From Zestosphaera sp. (GTDB lineage: Archaea > Thermoproteota > Thermoprotei_A > Sulfolobales > NBVN01), in NCBI GenBank assembly GCA_038727705.1, contig JAVYVJ010000001.1:159924-223923 (forward strand): DNA of 64,000 bases, read 5' to 3'. The notes below the pieces were generated by a model. That model searched no databases, was not told where the DNA came from, and saw nothing but the letters and a program-made list of their open reading frames with translations. The position numbers and the translations under genes were made by a program. Of the stretch, positions 1 to 8,789 are shown piece after piece (position 1 is the first letter of the stretch; each line of letters starts with the position of its first letter).

Positions 1-475
1 CGCTACACGAACGGTAGACGGCAGGGAGCGGGGCTTCACCATGATATTGCAGACTAGAGAACAACACATAAAGAGGGAGAGGGCGACCTCCAACATAACT
101 ACTAACGCGTCTCTCGAGGCGTTGGCCGCGGCCGTGCACCTGTCGCTACTTGGCTCCAAGGGGCTCAGGAGGCTTGGGGAAGCTATACTTGGAAGAACTC
201 ATTACCTAGTGAAGAGCCTCTCAAGGCTTGAGTCCGTTGATCTACTGTTCCCTGAAGCCCTTCACTTCCGTGAGGTGGGCGTCAGGTTCCCCGTTAATGC
301 TGCTCAGGTCCTCAGGACGCTGGCCAGCAGGGGTGTCTACGCAGGCCCTGATCTGGGAAGGTTCCGCGGAGAGCTCGGTGATTGCGGTCTGGTGTGTGTT
401 ACCGAACTCCACACGAAGCGTGACATCGAGTTGCTGGTGGAGTTGCTGGGGGAGGTCGTTGGGAGGGGTGGATGA
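1..475 (+). CDS. gcvPA: Glycine dehydrogenase (decarboxylating) subunit 1, C-terminal part
   Basis: This is the C-terminal end of the first half of the split P-protein of the glycine cleavage system, which decarboxylates glycine and passes the aminomethyl group to the lipoyl H-protein. The reading frame is open from the first base, so the gene starts outside the window. The visible part carries the family motif TREQHIKRERATSNI at the start and a typical helical C-terminus. The stop codon overlaps the start of gcvPB by four bases (ATGA), which indicates a translationally coupled operon. The two-subunit P-protein is the usual archaeal form. The other glycine-cleavage genes are not in the window. 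Confidence 0.93.
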   Translation, partial: ATRTVDGRERGFTMILQTREQHIKRERATSNITTNASLEALAAAVHLSLLGSKGLRRLGEAILGRTHYLVKSLSRLESVDLLFPEALHFREVGVRFPVNAAQVLRTLASRGVYAGPDLGRFRGELGDCGLVCVTELHTKRDIELLVELLGEVVGRGG

Positions 476-1992
476 TGGTCTTCAGGCAGGCTAAGTGGGA
501 TGAACCGGTGTTGTTTGAGCTGGGCGGATCTAGCAAGCAGACCTTCGCGGTGGACGATGAATTCAGCGGCGAGGCTGAGGAAGCGTTAAGCAAGGCCCCT
601 AGGCATGTTCTCAGGAGTGTTGAGCCGGGGATACCGAATTTGAGTGAGGTGGAGGTCGTTAGGCACTTCACCAGACTCTCTCAGATGTCATACGGTGTTG
701 ATCTAGGCCCCGTCCCCCTAGGCTCCTGCACCATGAAGTACAACCCGAAGGTATCGGAGGAGCTCGCATCGGACCGTAGGATAGTCGACCTGCATCCATA
801 TCAGGACGTGGACAGCGTTCAGGGGGTTCTGGAGATAATGTACCTAATGCAGAAATGGCTCTCCGAGATAACTGGAATGGACGAGTGCTCGCTCCAACCG
901 CCGGCGGGGGCGGCGGGCGAGTTCGTCGGCGCCTTAATAATAAAGAAGTACCATCTGGACAAGGGCAACACCGGCAAGGTCGAGATGATAGTTCCTGAGG
1001 CGGCGCACGGCTCGAACCCAGCTAGTTCGGCCATGGCGGGCTTCAAGGTAGTCAAAATACCTACGGCTCCGGACGGGGAGACGGATATCGAGGCCTTGAA
1101 GGCTGTGTTAAGCGATAGCACGGCCGGCCTGATGTTGACCAACCCCAACACGCTCGGCATCTTCGAGTCCAAGATTGTTGAGATATCGGACCTGCTTCAC
1201 GGGAGGGACGCCCTCATGTATTATGATGGAGCTAACCTCAACGGCATCCTAGGGCTCGTGAGGCCCGGCGATATGGGGTTCGATATAATCCACCTGAACC
1301 TGCATAAGACATTCTCAGCCCCCCACGGGGGCGGAGGCCCCGGCGCCGGGGCCGTGTGCGTTAAGAGCGGCCTCAAGGAATACCTGCCGGTTCCGATAGT
1401 GGATTTCGACGGACGTAAGTACGTGTTTAGGTATGATCTGAGCAGGACTGTAGGGAGGATCTCGTGGTTCTACGGCAACGTAGTCCCGATCGTGAAGTCC
1501 TTCATCTACATAGCGACCCTCGGGCCCTCACTCAGGGAAGTGGCGGAGTTGAGCGTCCTAAATACCAACTACCTCATGAGGAAGCTGGCCGGTTTGAGGG
1601 GGGTCTCACTCGCCTATGGTGAGGGTAGGTGGCGCAAGCATGAGTTCGTGGTGAGCTTCGAGAAGCTCCTGAAGGAAACTGGAGTCAGCGCTGAGGACGT
1701 GGCTAAGGCGCTCCTCGATCGAGGCTTCCACGCACCGACCATATACTTCCCCTTAATAGTTAAGGAGGCGCACATGATAGAGGTCACTGAGAGTGAGAGT
1801 AAGGAGAACATCGACGCCCTGGCCAACGCCTACAAGGAGGTGGTGGACCTAGCCTACAGCAGTCCTGAGTTGGTTAAGTCATCCCCTACTAACACCTCGG
1901 TAGGGCGGCTTGACGTGCTGACAGCTAACCACCCTAAGACTTTAGCACCCACCTACAGGTATGTCGAGAAGCTTAAGGACGAAGGTCCCTAG
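472..1992 (+). CDS. gcvPB: Glycine dehydrogenase (decarboxylating) subunit 2
   Basis: This is the PLP-binding second subunit of the split P-protein; with GcvPA it catalyses glycine decarboxylation in the cytoplasm. At 506 residues it has the normal family length. The PLP lysine is Lys ~279 in the motif NLHKTFSAPHGGGGPG. Other family marks are PLGSCTMKYNPK near residue 80 and HGSNPASSAM near 180. The ATG at 472 overlaps the stop of gcvPA; a second ATG at 475 is equally possible and changes one residue. The gene after it starts 63 bases downstream and may be cotranscribed. Confidence 0.95.
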   Translation: MMVFRQAKWDEPVLFELGGSSKQTFAVDDEFSGEAEEALSKAPRHVLRSVEPGIPNLSEVEVVRHFTRLSQMSYGVDLGPVPLGSCTMKYNPKVSEELASDRRIVDLHPYQDVDSVQGVLEIMYLMQKWLSEITGMDECSLQPPAGAAGEFVGALIIKKYHLDKGNTGKVEMIVPEAAHGSNPASSAMAGFKVVKIPTAPDGETDIEALKAVLSDSTAGLMLTNPNTLGIFESKIVEISDLLHGRDALMYYDGANLNGILGLVRPGDMGFDIIHLNLHKTFSAPHGGGGPGAGAVCVKSGLKEYLPVPIVDFDGRKYVFRYDLSRTVGRISWFYGNVVPIVKSFIYIATLGPSLREVAELSVLNTNYLMRKLAGLRGVSLAYGEGRWRKHEFVVSFEKLLKETGVSAEDVAKALLDRGFHAPTIYFPLIVKEAHMIEVTESESKENIDALANAYKEVVDLAYSSPELVKSSPTNTSVGRLDVLTANHPKTLAPTYRYVEKLKDEGP

Positions 1993-2055
1993 TTTGAGTG
2001 GTTTAAGCAGATCCGGCGGCGTGTACCCCCAACCCTGGCTGGAGGGTTTCCTCAG

Positions 2056-3234
2056 GTGAGGTTAGGCCTTATCGTAAATCCTGTGGCCGGCATGGGCGGC
2101 TCGGTTGGTCTTAAAGGGACTGACGGTGAATTACTTCATGAGGCTTTAAGGAGAGGGGCCAGGCCTGTAGCCCCCCTCAAAGTCACTAGATTCCTGAATG
2201 CCCTGACAGGAAAGGGTTTTAAGGGGGTTATCATCTCCGCAGGCGGTTCTATGGGTTGCGACTACTTAGCCGGGTTTGAGGGGGTGCTCAGATATTCGTG
2301 TCTGAACCTGCCTTCCCCCGGCAAGACCGCTACCTCCCGTGAGGACACGGTTCAAGTAGTCTCCGAGTTCGTTAGGCGGGGCGTTGATTTAATAGCTTTC
2401 GTTGGCGGGGACGGCACGGCGAGGGACGTTCTGGAGGCCTGCAGGGCTGAGGTCCCTGTCCTCGGCATACCATCTGGAGTGAAGATGTATTCCGGGGTGT
2501 TCGCCGCGTCGCCGGAGGCCGCGGCTGAGGTCGTTACGGGTTTCAGCATGGGGGGAGTCGTTCTCGACTACGTTGAAGTAGCTGACGTCGACGAGGCCAG
2601 GCTTAAGGAGGATGTCCTCAGCGTGCGTGTTTATGGATACGCGTTGACCCCCCTCGTGGAGGATTACGTAATACCTTCTAAGGACTTCGCCGGGGGTTCC
2701 GAGGAGGATAAGTGGGGCATTGCCGAGTATTTCGTTGAGGAACTCATGCGTGATGACGTCCTCTACTTCCTAGGTCCTGGAACAACCACTAAGGCTGTAG
2801 CGGATCTGCTGGGCCTTAAGAAGACTTTATTAGGTGTTGACGCGCTCTTTAATAGAGCGGTCGTAGGGCTTGACTTGAGTGAGTCGGATGTGCTGAACCT
2901 CATGAGGGGATACGAGCAGGCGGCTATAGTGGTCTCGATCATCGGGAGGCAGGGATACCTCTTCGGCAGGGGGAACCAGCAATTCAGCGCAAGGGTTCTG
3001 CGTGAGGTCGGCAGGCAGAACATATACGTGCTCTCCACAGCTTCGAAACTGTCTAGCGTTAAGCACCTCCTCATCGACGTCGGGGATCCCGAGCTTGAGG
3101 TCGCGTTAAGCGGTTATTGGAGGATCATAACTGGTTATAGGGAGGAGTCAGTTAAGTTAGTGCTGCCTGCCTGCTGTCTTGACAGGTATTTAAGGACCCC
3201 CTCAGGCAGTCTGCAGTCTATTCCTCAGAGCTAA
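2056..3234 (+). CDS. ATP-NAD kinase family protein (AcoX-like)
   Basis: This 392-residue protein belongs to the ATP-NAD/AcoX kinase family (the COG3199 type found in archaea). It starts with a glycine-rich strand-loop (LGLIVNPVAGMGG) and carries the diagnostic GGDGT motif at about residue 118. Members are predicted kinases related to NAD and diacylglycerol kinases, but their substrate is mostly untested, so NAD phosphorylation is inferred only from the family. The start is a GTG, chosen because the NPVAG motif begins seven residues later. It lies 63 bases after gcvPB on the same strand. Confidence 0.8.
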   Translation: MRLGLIVNPVAGMGGSVGLKGTDGELLHEALRRGARPVAPLKVTRFLNALTGKGFKGVIISAGGSMGCDYLAGFEGVLRYSCLNLPSPGKTATSREDTVQVVSEFVRRGVDLIAFVGGDGTARDVLEACRAEVPVLGIPSGVKMYSGVFAASPEAAAEVVTGFSMGGVVLDYVEVADVDEARLKEDVLSVRVYGYALTPLVEDYVIPSKDFAGGSEEDKWGIAEYFVEELMRDDVLYFLGPGTTTKAVADLLGLKKTLLGVDALFNRAVVGLDLSESDVLNLMRGYEQAAIVVSIIGRQGYLFGRGNQQFSARVLREVGRQNIYVLSTASKLSSVKHLLIDVGDPELEVALSGYWRIITGYREESVKLVLPACCLDRYLRTPSGSLQSIPQS

Positions 3235-3246
3235 TATTTAAAATTA
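3232..3246 (+). promoter_or_regulatory. TATA box region for SAM synthetase
   Basis: An AT-rich block (AATATTTAAAATT) immediately after the preceding stop codon fits an archaeal TATA box. Its centre is about 30-35 bases before the possible start codons of the SAM synthetase gene (GTG 3272, ATG 3278), so the mRNA probably has little or no leader. Confidence 0.5.
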
Positions 3247-3271
3247 AAGTCAGTGTTATCTCCTTTAGGTA

Positions 3272-4525
3272 GTGCGTATGGCGAGGAACATAGAGATCGA
3301 GTTGGCCGATACTCCTCCGATGAATGAGTGGAGGGTGGAGCTCGTTGAGAGGAAGGGTCTAGGGCACCCTGACTACATAGCCGACGCGGCCTCAGAGGTT
3401 TCCAGCGTCTCCCTATCGAAGTACTACCTGGAGAACTACAACGCGATACTCCATCATAACGTGGACAAGGTCCTGGTAGTGGGCGGGCAGTCGAAGCCCT
3501 GCTTCGGTGGCGGGGAGGTTCTTCACCCGATATACATAATAGTGGCGGGGAGGGCTACTGAGTACGTTAGCTTGAATAACGGACGCATAGACAGGGTTCC
3601 TGTGGGGACGTTGGTTGTGGACGCTGTCAAGAAGTGGGTTGCCCAGAACTTCAGGTTCTTAGACCCTGAGAGGCACATCGTCGTAGACTACATGATAAGG
3701 CCTGGAAGCGTTGATTTAGTCAAGACCTACGAGACTGGGGTGAAGGTGAAGAAGAAGCCGCTGGCCAATGACACCAGCATAGGCGTCGGCTACGCGCCGC
3801 TCTCAACGCTTGAGAGGATAGTTCTCGGCGTCGAGAGGTATCTGAACTCGCGCGGGTTTAAAGAGTCCATGCCTGAAGTCGGCGAGGATATAAAGGTGAT
3901 GGGGCTCAGGGTTGGGGACCGCATCAAGCTGACTATAGCGGCTGCCATGATATCGCATCTCATACCTGATTTAAGCCACTACATGTCGGTTAAGGAGGAG
4001 CTGGACAATAAGGTCAGGGACTTCATAGCCAGGGAGCTCTCAAGCGATGAGAGGGCTGGCAAGCACGATGTTGAGGTGGTGATCAACAGCGCTGACATGC
4101 CTGAGAACAACGTCGTCTACCTGACGGTCACGGGTACCTCGGCGGAGCACGGTGATGACGGGATGACCGGACGCGGGAATAGGGTTAACGGGTTGATAAC
4201 CCCTATGAGGCCCATGAGTCTTGAAGCCACTGCCGGCAAGAACGCAGTAACCCACGTCGGTAAGATCTACAACGTGCTCGCCAGCAAGATCGCGGCAAGG
4301 ATAATTAGGGAGGTACCTAAGGTTCAGGAAGTCTATGTGGAGCTCCTCTCCAAGATAGGTCATCCGATAGATGAGCCTCAGATGGCTTTAGTCAGGCTGA
4401 CTCCGACGGGGCGTGAAGCGCTTAATGCCGTCAAGTCCGACGTGTTCGGGATAGTTGATGAGGAGATAGGTAACGTGACCAGCATAACTGAGGAGGTAAT
4501 AAGCGGTAGGGTGATGCTCTTCTAG
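3272..4525 (+). CDS. mat: S-adenosylmethionine synthetase, archaeal type
   Basis: Archaeal methionine adenosyltransferase makes S-adenosylmethionine from methionine and ATP. The protein is about 415 residues, the normal length for the archaeal MAT family, which is only distantly related to bacterial MetK. Recognisable blocks are [13 protein letters not shown] near residue 28, [19 protein letters not shown] near 75, and [18 protein letters not shown] near 290. The longest reading starts at GTG 3272; the ATG at 3278 (two codons later) is the likelier start given the family N-terminus and the TATA box at about 3240. The gene stands in its own short unit between the kinase-like gene and RIO2. Confidence 0.95.
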   Translation: MRMARNIEIELADTPPMNEWRVELVERKGLGHPDYIADAASEVSSVSLSKYYLENYNAILHHNVDKVLVVGGQSKPCFGGGEVLHPIYIIVAGRATEYVSLNNGRIDRVPVGTLVVDAVKKWVAQNFRFLDPERHIVVDYMIRPGSVDLVKTYETGVKVKKKPLANDTSIGVGYAPLSTLERIVLGVERYLNSRGFKESMPEVGEDIKVMGLRVGDRIKLTIAAAMISHLIPDLSHYMSVKEELDNKVRDFIARELSSDERAGKHDVEVVINSADMPENNVVYLTVTGTSAEHGDDGMTGRGNRVNGLITPMRPMSLEATAGKNAVTHVGKIYNVLASKIAARIIREVPKVQEVYVELLSKIGHPIDEPQMALVRLTPTGREALNAVKSDVFGIVDEEIGNVTSITEEVISGRVMLF

Positions 4526-4560
4526 AGAGTTCTTAAACCCCCTGTTTTCCTCCTGGTTTA

Positions 4561-4610
4561 GGTGATGTGAGAACCCGGGTCTGATGCGTGATGTCAGGTC
4601 GTTCGCTGAA
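4561..4610 (+). ncRNA. Candidate C/D-box sRNA overlapping the 5' end of rio2
   Basis: Box order and spacing match an archaeal C/D sRNA: C box GTGATGT (4562-4568), 12-nt guide, D' box CTGA (4581-4584), 3-nt spacer, C' box GTGATGT (4588-4594), 11-nt guide, D box CTGA (4606-4609). A TATA-like TCTTAAAC at 4531-4538 lies about 25-28 bases upstream of the expected 5' end. Both C-type boxes differ from the consensus in the last base. The caveat is that GGTGATG is also a Shine-Dalgarno-like string, so part of the match could be a ribosome binding site. No rRNA or tRNA target was assigned. Confidence 0.5.
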
Positions 4611-5540
4611 CACGTTCTCAAGTCTTCTTCGTCTTCTCAGCAGGTGGTCGTCCTGAGGGAGCTGGCCCTCATATACAGGGGGTTGAGTCCTGAGGACTTC
4701 AGGGTGCTCGACGTTGTGAACGCCCTCGCACCTAGGTATGAGTACGTCCCCCTGGAGGAGTTGGAGAGGTTGCTGAGGCTTCCGCCCTCACGCATCATCA
4801 AGTCCCTCCGTAGCTTAATCGAGGTGAGGGCGCTCGTCAAGCATCACGCGATGCAGGGCTTCAGACTCACGTACCTGGGCCTTGATCTAGCGGCTCTCAG
4901 GAAGTTGAGTGACTCAGGCGTTCTGGGGTACTTGGGTACTAGAGTCGGCGTTGGGAAGGAGAGCGAGATCTACGTTGCCAAGACTCCTGCAGGGAGGCTG
5001 GTGGCCGTTAAGTTCTACAAGATAGGGAGGGTCAGCTTCCAGAGGGTTAAGAGGGTGAGGCCCTACGCGGCCGACGAGAGCAGGTGGTTCGTCCAGTCCA
5101 AGACAGCTGCTGAGAGGGAGTATAAAGCCTTGAAGGTCTTGAGCCCCTGCACGCCCTACGTACCCAAGGTTTACGGGCACGTGGACCACTCTGTGGTCAT
5201 GGAGTACGTGCAGGGTGTCGAGCTCTACAGGTATAGGGCTGCTTTATCGCCTGAAACTATATTACATGCCATCATGTCCGCCCTCAGGAGCGCCTACCTG
5301 GATGTGGGGCTTGTTCACGGCGATTTAAGTGAGTACAACGTCCTGGTTGACGTGGGTGGGGGTGAGAAGCCCTACGTAATTGACTGGCCTCAGTATTTCC
5401 TTAGAGGGGATCCCGCGTCCGAGGAAGTCCTTCAGAGGGACGTCTCATACATAGTTAAATTCTTCAAAAGGACATATGGTCTGGAAGTGGATGTTGGCAG
5501 GTGTCTGGAGTTCGTGAAGGGTTTGAGGGATGGGCTCTGA
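4584..5540 (+). CDS. rio2: RIO2-type serine/threonine kinase
   Basis: RIO2 is an atypical kinase/ATPase that acts in late maturation of the small ribosomal subunit. An N-terminal winged helix (about residues 25-95) is followed by a RIO kinase domain. The nucleotide loop is GVGKESEIYVAK (~117), the ATP lysine is in VAVKFYK, the catalytic loop is HGDLSEYNVLVD (~245) and the metal motif is VIDWPQY (~268). The longest reading starts at ATG 4584. The conserved winged helix begins near residue 24, so GTG 4644 is a good alternative giving 298 residues, and the first 20 Ser-rich codons may be the 3' half of an overlapping sRNA. The end overlaps the next gene by 11 bases. Confidence 0.93.
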   Translation: MRDVRSFAEHVLKSSSSSQQVVVLRELALIYRGLSPEDFRVLDVVNALAPRYEYVPLEELERLLRLPPSRIIKSLRSLIEVRALVKHHAMQGFRLTYLGLDLAALRKLSDSGVLGYLGTRVGVGKESEIYVAKTPAGRLVAVKFYKIGRVSFQRVKRVRPYAADESRWFVQSKTAAEREYKALKVLSPCTPYVPKVYGHVDHSVVMEYVQGVELYRYRAALSPETILHAIMSALRSAYLDVGLVHGDLSEYNVLVDVGGGEKPYVIDWPQYFLRGDPASEEVLQRDVSYIVKFFKRTYGLEVDVGRCLEFVKGLRDGL

Positions 5541-7530
5541 AAAGATAGTTGGCGTTGATATCGTAAGATCAGGTGGGGATCTATCTCAGTTTGCCTATGC
5601 TCTAGTGGTTGTTGAGGGGGGCTCCCTCAAGACCGTGAAGGAAGTTAGTTTCGGGGGGTTGATAAGGGAGCTCTGGGAGTTAAGGCCTTCAGTTCTCGCG
5701 ACTGACAACGTCCTTGAGTTAGGGGGTAATAGGAGGAACCTCGTTAAGCTGCTCAGGCTGTTGCCTCCGGAGATAAGCGTGGTTCAGGTGAACGTTGAGT
5801 CTGGAAGGGCTCTTGACCTGCAGACCATGGCTGAGGAGGTAGGGCTTGCTGGCAGTAAGGGTAAGTTGGATCCCTTCAAGACCGCCCTTGTCATTGCCTA
5901 CCTCGCTAAGGAGGGGTACGGCACCAGGGTGAACGTCTTCGAGAATAAGGTTAAGATTTACGTCTACCCAGGGCGTTCAGGCGTCGCGGGCGGTTCCAGA
6001 ACTGAGAAGTTTATGAGGAACCTGCATGGGATTGTCGCAAGGCATGTGAAGAAGGTTAAGGAGGCTCTGGAGGGTGCTGGGATAGACTACGACCTCCTTG
6101 TCAGGAGGAGTAGGGGCGGCGTTGAGAGAGCTGTCTTCGTAGCCTACACGTCCCGGGAGAGGCTGTACGGAGTCGTCAGGCAGGCGAGAGGTAAGGACGT
6201 GGTCGTTAAAATTAGGCCCGTGCTTAGTAAGAGCTTTCTAAGTGATCTACTCAGGGAATCTAGAGGGGACGAGGAGAAGCGCTATCTAATCGTAGGCTAC
6301 GACCCCGGAATGAGTGTAGGGCTAGCGGTCCTGGATCTAGACATGACTCCGATCTACATCACGTCGGGCCGGGAGCTAGACAGGGGTGAGATCTCCAGCG
6401 TTCTCATCAAGCTCGGGCACCCTGCGGTCATCGCAACCGACAAGAACCCGCCGCCCGAGATGTGCAGGAAGCTGGCGGCCTCTTTAGGCGCCATGCTGTA
6501 CGTCCCCGAAAGATCTCTGAACACCGCGGAGAAGGAGGTGATGGTCGCCGAGTTCACGGCATTGCATCCCTCACTGTCCGTGAGGAACGCTCACGAGAGA
6601 GACGCTCTGGCCGCCGCTCTTAAGGCGTACAGCGAGTTTCAGGGGAAGATGGAGAAACTGTCGCGTAAGCTGAGGGAGATGGGTCTCTATGAGGTCGATC
6701 TGCAGAGGTACAGGGCTAAGGTGTTGCTTAATGAGACCCTATCAACGATAGTTGAGGAGATAATAAACGAGTACGTTAAGGGGGAGGGCAGGAAGGAGTT
6801 GCCCGTCCCCAGGCAACCCACACCCCCTCAGATCAGTAAAGTTGAGGAGGCCCTAAGGGAGAAGGTAAGTGAGTTGGAGAGGGAGAAGGAGCTCTACAGG
6901 CAGAGGGTTCTTGAGCTTGAGGGGGTGGTGCGTGAGTTAACCTCGCGGTTGGAGGCTGTGACGTCCGACATCAGTGAGAGGGTTCTCAGGGATAGGAAGG
7001 TTGGCGAACTCGCTCAACGGGTCAGGAGTCTCGAGTCCTATGTGAGGGTTCTGGAGGGCGAGAATTCATCCACTAAATCTAGACTAGTTAATTACGAGAA
7101 CGCCATCCTCAAGCTCTACGTAGGTACGCACGTGTTGATCCCTGTCTACAACCATAGATGCCTTAAATTGGTGAGGTCTGAGGAGGCCAGGACCCCGGTA
7201 GTCTTCACCTACGACGTCACGGAGGCTGTGAGGGAGGTTGGGAAGCTGGTTGACAGCGGTAGCATGGCCTTCGTGCTTCCGCCTAAAGCGGTGGATCTAA
7301 GCAGGCATTTGATTGAGGAGCGTTTGATACCGGCAGTAGCTTCGGAGGACGTGGTGGAGGTCAACGAGTGCCTTGTGGCGGTCGACAAAAACTCCGTCAT
7401 CAGGGCCGCCGCATTAGCTCCTCAGCTGGCTGAGGAGAGGAGGAAGAAGCTCCACGGTCTCACCTACGAGGACCTCAGCAATCTGCTCGAGGACTACAGA
7501 AGGGACAGAAGCTTAAAACCTGCTGACTGA
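5530..7530 (+). CDS. DUF460 protein (RNase H-fold plus coiled coil)
   Basis: This 666-residue protein belongs to the archaeal DUF460/COG2433 family, described as predicted RuvC/YqgF-like (RNase H-fold) proteins. The RNase H-like core is visible at about residue 255 (VGYDPGMSVGLAVLDLD), with further acidic positions in ATDKNPPP and NAHERDALAAA that would be expected to bind metal. A charged coiled coil follows at about 435-535. The biochemical role is unknown. The start overlaps the end of rio2 by 11 bases, so the two genes are probably cotranslated; a link with ribosome or RNA processing is inferred only from that context. Confidence 0.85.
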   Translation: MGSEKIVGVDIVRSGGDLSQFAYALVVVEGGSLKTVKEVSFGGLIRELWELRPSVLATDNVLELGGNRRNLVKLLRLLPPEISVVQVNVESGRALDLQTMAEEVGLAGSKGKLDPFKTALVIAYLAKEGYGTRVNVFENKVKIYVYPGRSGVAGGSRTEKFMRNLHGIVARHVKKVKEALEGAGIDYDLLVRRSRGGVERAVFVAYTSRERLYGVVRQARGKDVVVKIRPVLSKSFLSDLLRESRGDEEKRYLIVGYDPGMSVGLAVLDLDMTPIYITSGRELDRGEISSVLIKLGHPAVIATDKNPPPEMCRKLAASLGAMLYVPERSLNTAEKEVMVAEFTALHPSLSVRNAHERDALAAALKAYSEFQGKMEKLSRKLREMGLYEVDLQRYRAKVLLNETLSTIVEEIINEYVKGEGRKELPVPRQPTPPQISKVEEALREKVSELEREKELYRQRVLELEGVVRELTSRLEAVTSDISERVLRDRKVGELAQRVRSLESYVRVLEGENSSTKSRLVNYENAILKLYVGTHVLIPVYNHRCLKLVRSEEARTPVVFTYDVTEAVREVGKLVDSGSMAFVLPPKAVDLSRHLIEERLIPAVASEDVVEVNECLVAVDKNSVIRAAALAPQLAEERRKKLHGLTYEDLSNLLEDYRRDRSLKPAD

Positions 7531-7561
7531 AGTCTCTCCAGGAAGGTCCTGAGGTGCGGGG

Positions 7562-7882
7562 ATGAGGAAGGTCCTTGCCTTCAGGAGGGAGTATGGGAGG
7601 AGCATACTGCTTGGTAAGAAGACCACTACGGTCAGGCTCCGCTCCAACCTAAGGGAGGGTGAGGTCGTCGATGTCAAGGTTGGCGACGTGCATGTGGGGA
7701 GAGCATACATCGAGAACGTCGTAACCAAGAGGGTTCGCGAGCTGAGCGATGCAGATGCTCTGAACGACGGCTTCAGAAGCAAGGAGGACCTGATTCTAGA
7801 GCTTAAGAAGATCTACGGCGGGGGTAGGATAACGGACGACACGGAGGTCAAGGTAATTAGATTCCGGCTTCTGGGTTTATGA
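7562..7882 (+). CDS. ASCH-domain (PUA-like) protein
   Basis: This is a small 106-residue protein with the ASCH fold, a PUA-like beta-barrel expected to bind RNA. The N-terminal signature is visible: LAFRREYGRSILLGKKTTTV near residue 5, followed by a strand REGEVVDVKVGD. It sits 31 bases downstream of the DUF460 gene on the same strand and ends convergently with the pilin gene. The ATG at 7562 follows a purine-rich GCGGGG. The function is predicted only; a role in translation or RNA metabolism is inferred from the domain and from neighbouring RNA-related genes. Confidence 0.8.
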   Translation: MRKVLAFRREYGRSILLGKKTTTVRLRSNLREGEVVDVKVGDVHVGRAYIENVVTKRVRELSDADALNDGFRSKEDLILELKKIYGGGRITDDTEVKVIRFRLLGL

Positions 7883-7917
7883 CGGGGACCCAGGTCATTT
7901 TATCAGCTGTCGTGGGG

Positions 7918-8382
7918 TTAGCTCGGCGTTGTGGATTTCGCCACTTTAACCATGGTGGTGTATACATTGCCAGCCTGCGTGTAGACGTTGACCTGGTAGG
8001 TCACCTCGATTGGGCATGCCCCTGTGTAGGGGGCCCTCACAACCAGCGTGCCGGACTCTCCCTTGCTAACCGTCACTGTATTGCCGTTAACTTGCTGTCC
8101 GTTGTATTCATACAGGCTCGCGGCCCCGAGATTTGGGATGTAGGCTTTATTTACCACCGCGTCTGCCGTACCTTTGTTGTTCACGGTCAATCTTACTGAA
8201 AGCACCCCCTGTGTTGTGATGCATTCAGCCTCAGTGCCCGTAACCGTTAAACTCTCTGAAGGTCCTCCCGTAGACCCCCATATCCCTATCACCCATCCCA
8301 CCACGATTACTCCCAGGATCAGGGTTGTGGCGATTAGGACGACCGTGGCTAAGATGTCCGATTCAGCCCTCCCACACCTCAA
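7918..8382 (-). CDS. Type IV pilin-like protein (class III signal peptide)
   Basis: The 154-residue protein has the layout of an archaeal type IV pilin: a six-residue basic leader MRCGRA, then ESDILATVVLIATTLILG as the start of a hydrophobic helix of about 26 residues, then a beta-rich extracellular domain. Cleavage by a prepilin peptidase before Glu7 is inferred. The helix and the following segment GGPSESLTV closely resemble the pilin at 26368-26790 (APSESLSV), and both end with a similar VYTxAGNVY strand, so the two are paralogs. It has no pilus-assembly gene beside it. The start appears to be TTG, since no in-frame ATG fits the leader. Confidence 0.82.
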   Translation of the reverse strand: MRCGRAESDILATVVLIATTLILGVIVVGWVIGIWGSTGGPSESLTVTGTEAECITTQGVLSVRLTVNNKGTADAVVNKAYIPNLGAASLYEYNGQQVNGNTVTVSKGESGTLVVRAPYTGACPIEVTYQVNVYTQAGNVYTTMVKVAKSTTPS

Positions 8383-8789
8383 CTACAACGCCCAATTTAT
8401 TATATACCTGAAAGTTATTAATATACCTTAAATAAGAAAATGAAACCCAATTTTGGAGTGTTAAACTCCTGGAGAAGTTGTTCAACCTTATCTGGTGATC
8501 ATATGATGAGTGATGGTTGACAACGTAATCACTGGCGAGTTAATACAGAACCGATGAATTCATGAACTTTGCTTTTAATTAACTTCAGTCTCCACTACTT
8601 GGGGTTGTTTTTTTAACTTAATTATCTTCGAATTCCTCTTCTTTAGGTCAGGGTGACCATGCCTCTGCCGGCACCCCCTGAGCGTAGGGGTGAGGTGTTA
8701 TGGGGTTCCGGTAGTTAGGCATGGGAGTTCCCGCACCCCCCGTACTAATTGTGCAGGGGTGTTGAGGTAGTAATTGAGATATTAGTAGG
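8383..8789. other. Gene-free intergenic stretch
   Basis: About 400 bases without a convincing protein gene lie between the pilin and the Hfq-like gene. The first ~60 bases are very AT-rich and hold the pilin promoter (minus strand). The middle holds an ATGATGA at 8503-8509 but no matching D boxes. The right part holds the structured element at 8647-8758, with an AT-rich TTTTTTTAACTTAATT at about 8608-8623 that could be its promoter. Confidence 0.6.
8647..8758 (+). ncRNA. Candidate structured RNA (two to three stem-loops)
   Basis: Three inverted repeats follow one another: GGTCA/TGACC at 8646-8658; a long hairpin with CCATGCCT (8657-8664) pairing AGGCATGG (8717-8724) and an inner stem of 8668-8677 with 8702-8711 (nine pairs, one mismatch); and CCCGCAC (8730-8736) pairing GTGCAGGG (8751-8758) with one bulged base. 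A TATA-like stretch lies about 25-35 bases before 8645. The strand is uncertain because hairpins look alike on both strands. It does not resemble SRP RNA, RNase P RNA, a tRNA or a C/D RNA. It could also be the 3' region of the minus-strand Hfq-like gene. Confidence 0.4.

Noticed and set aside
8503-8570. ATGATGA followed by GTGATGG and later CGATGAA, resembling a C/D sRNA
   Set aside because: No CTGA box occurs at guide-like spacing on this strand, and the opposite strand shows no C box.
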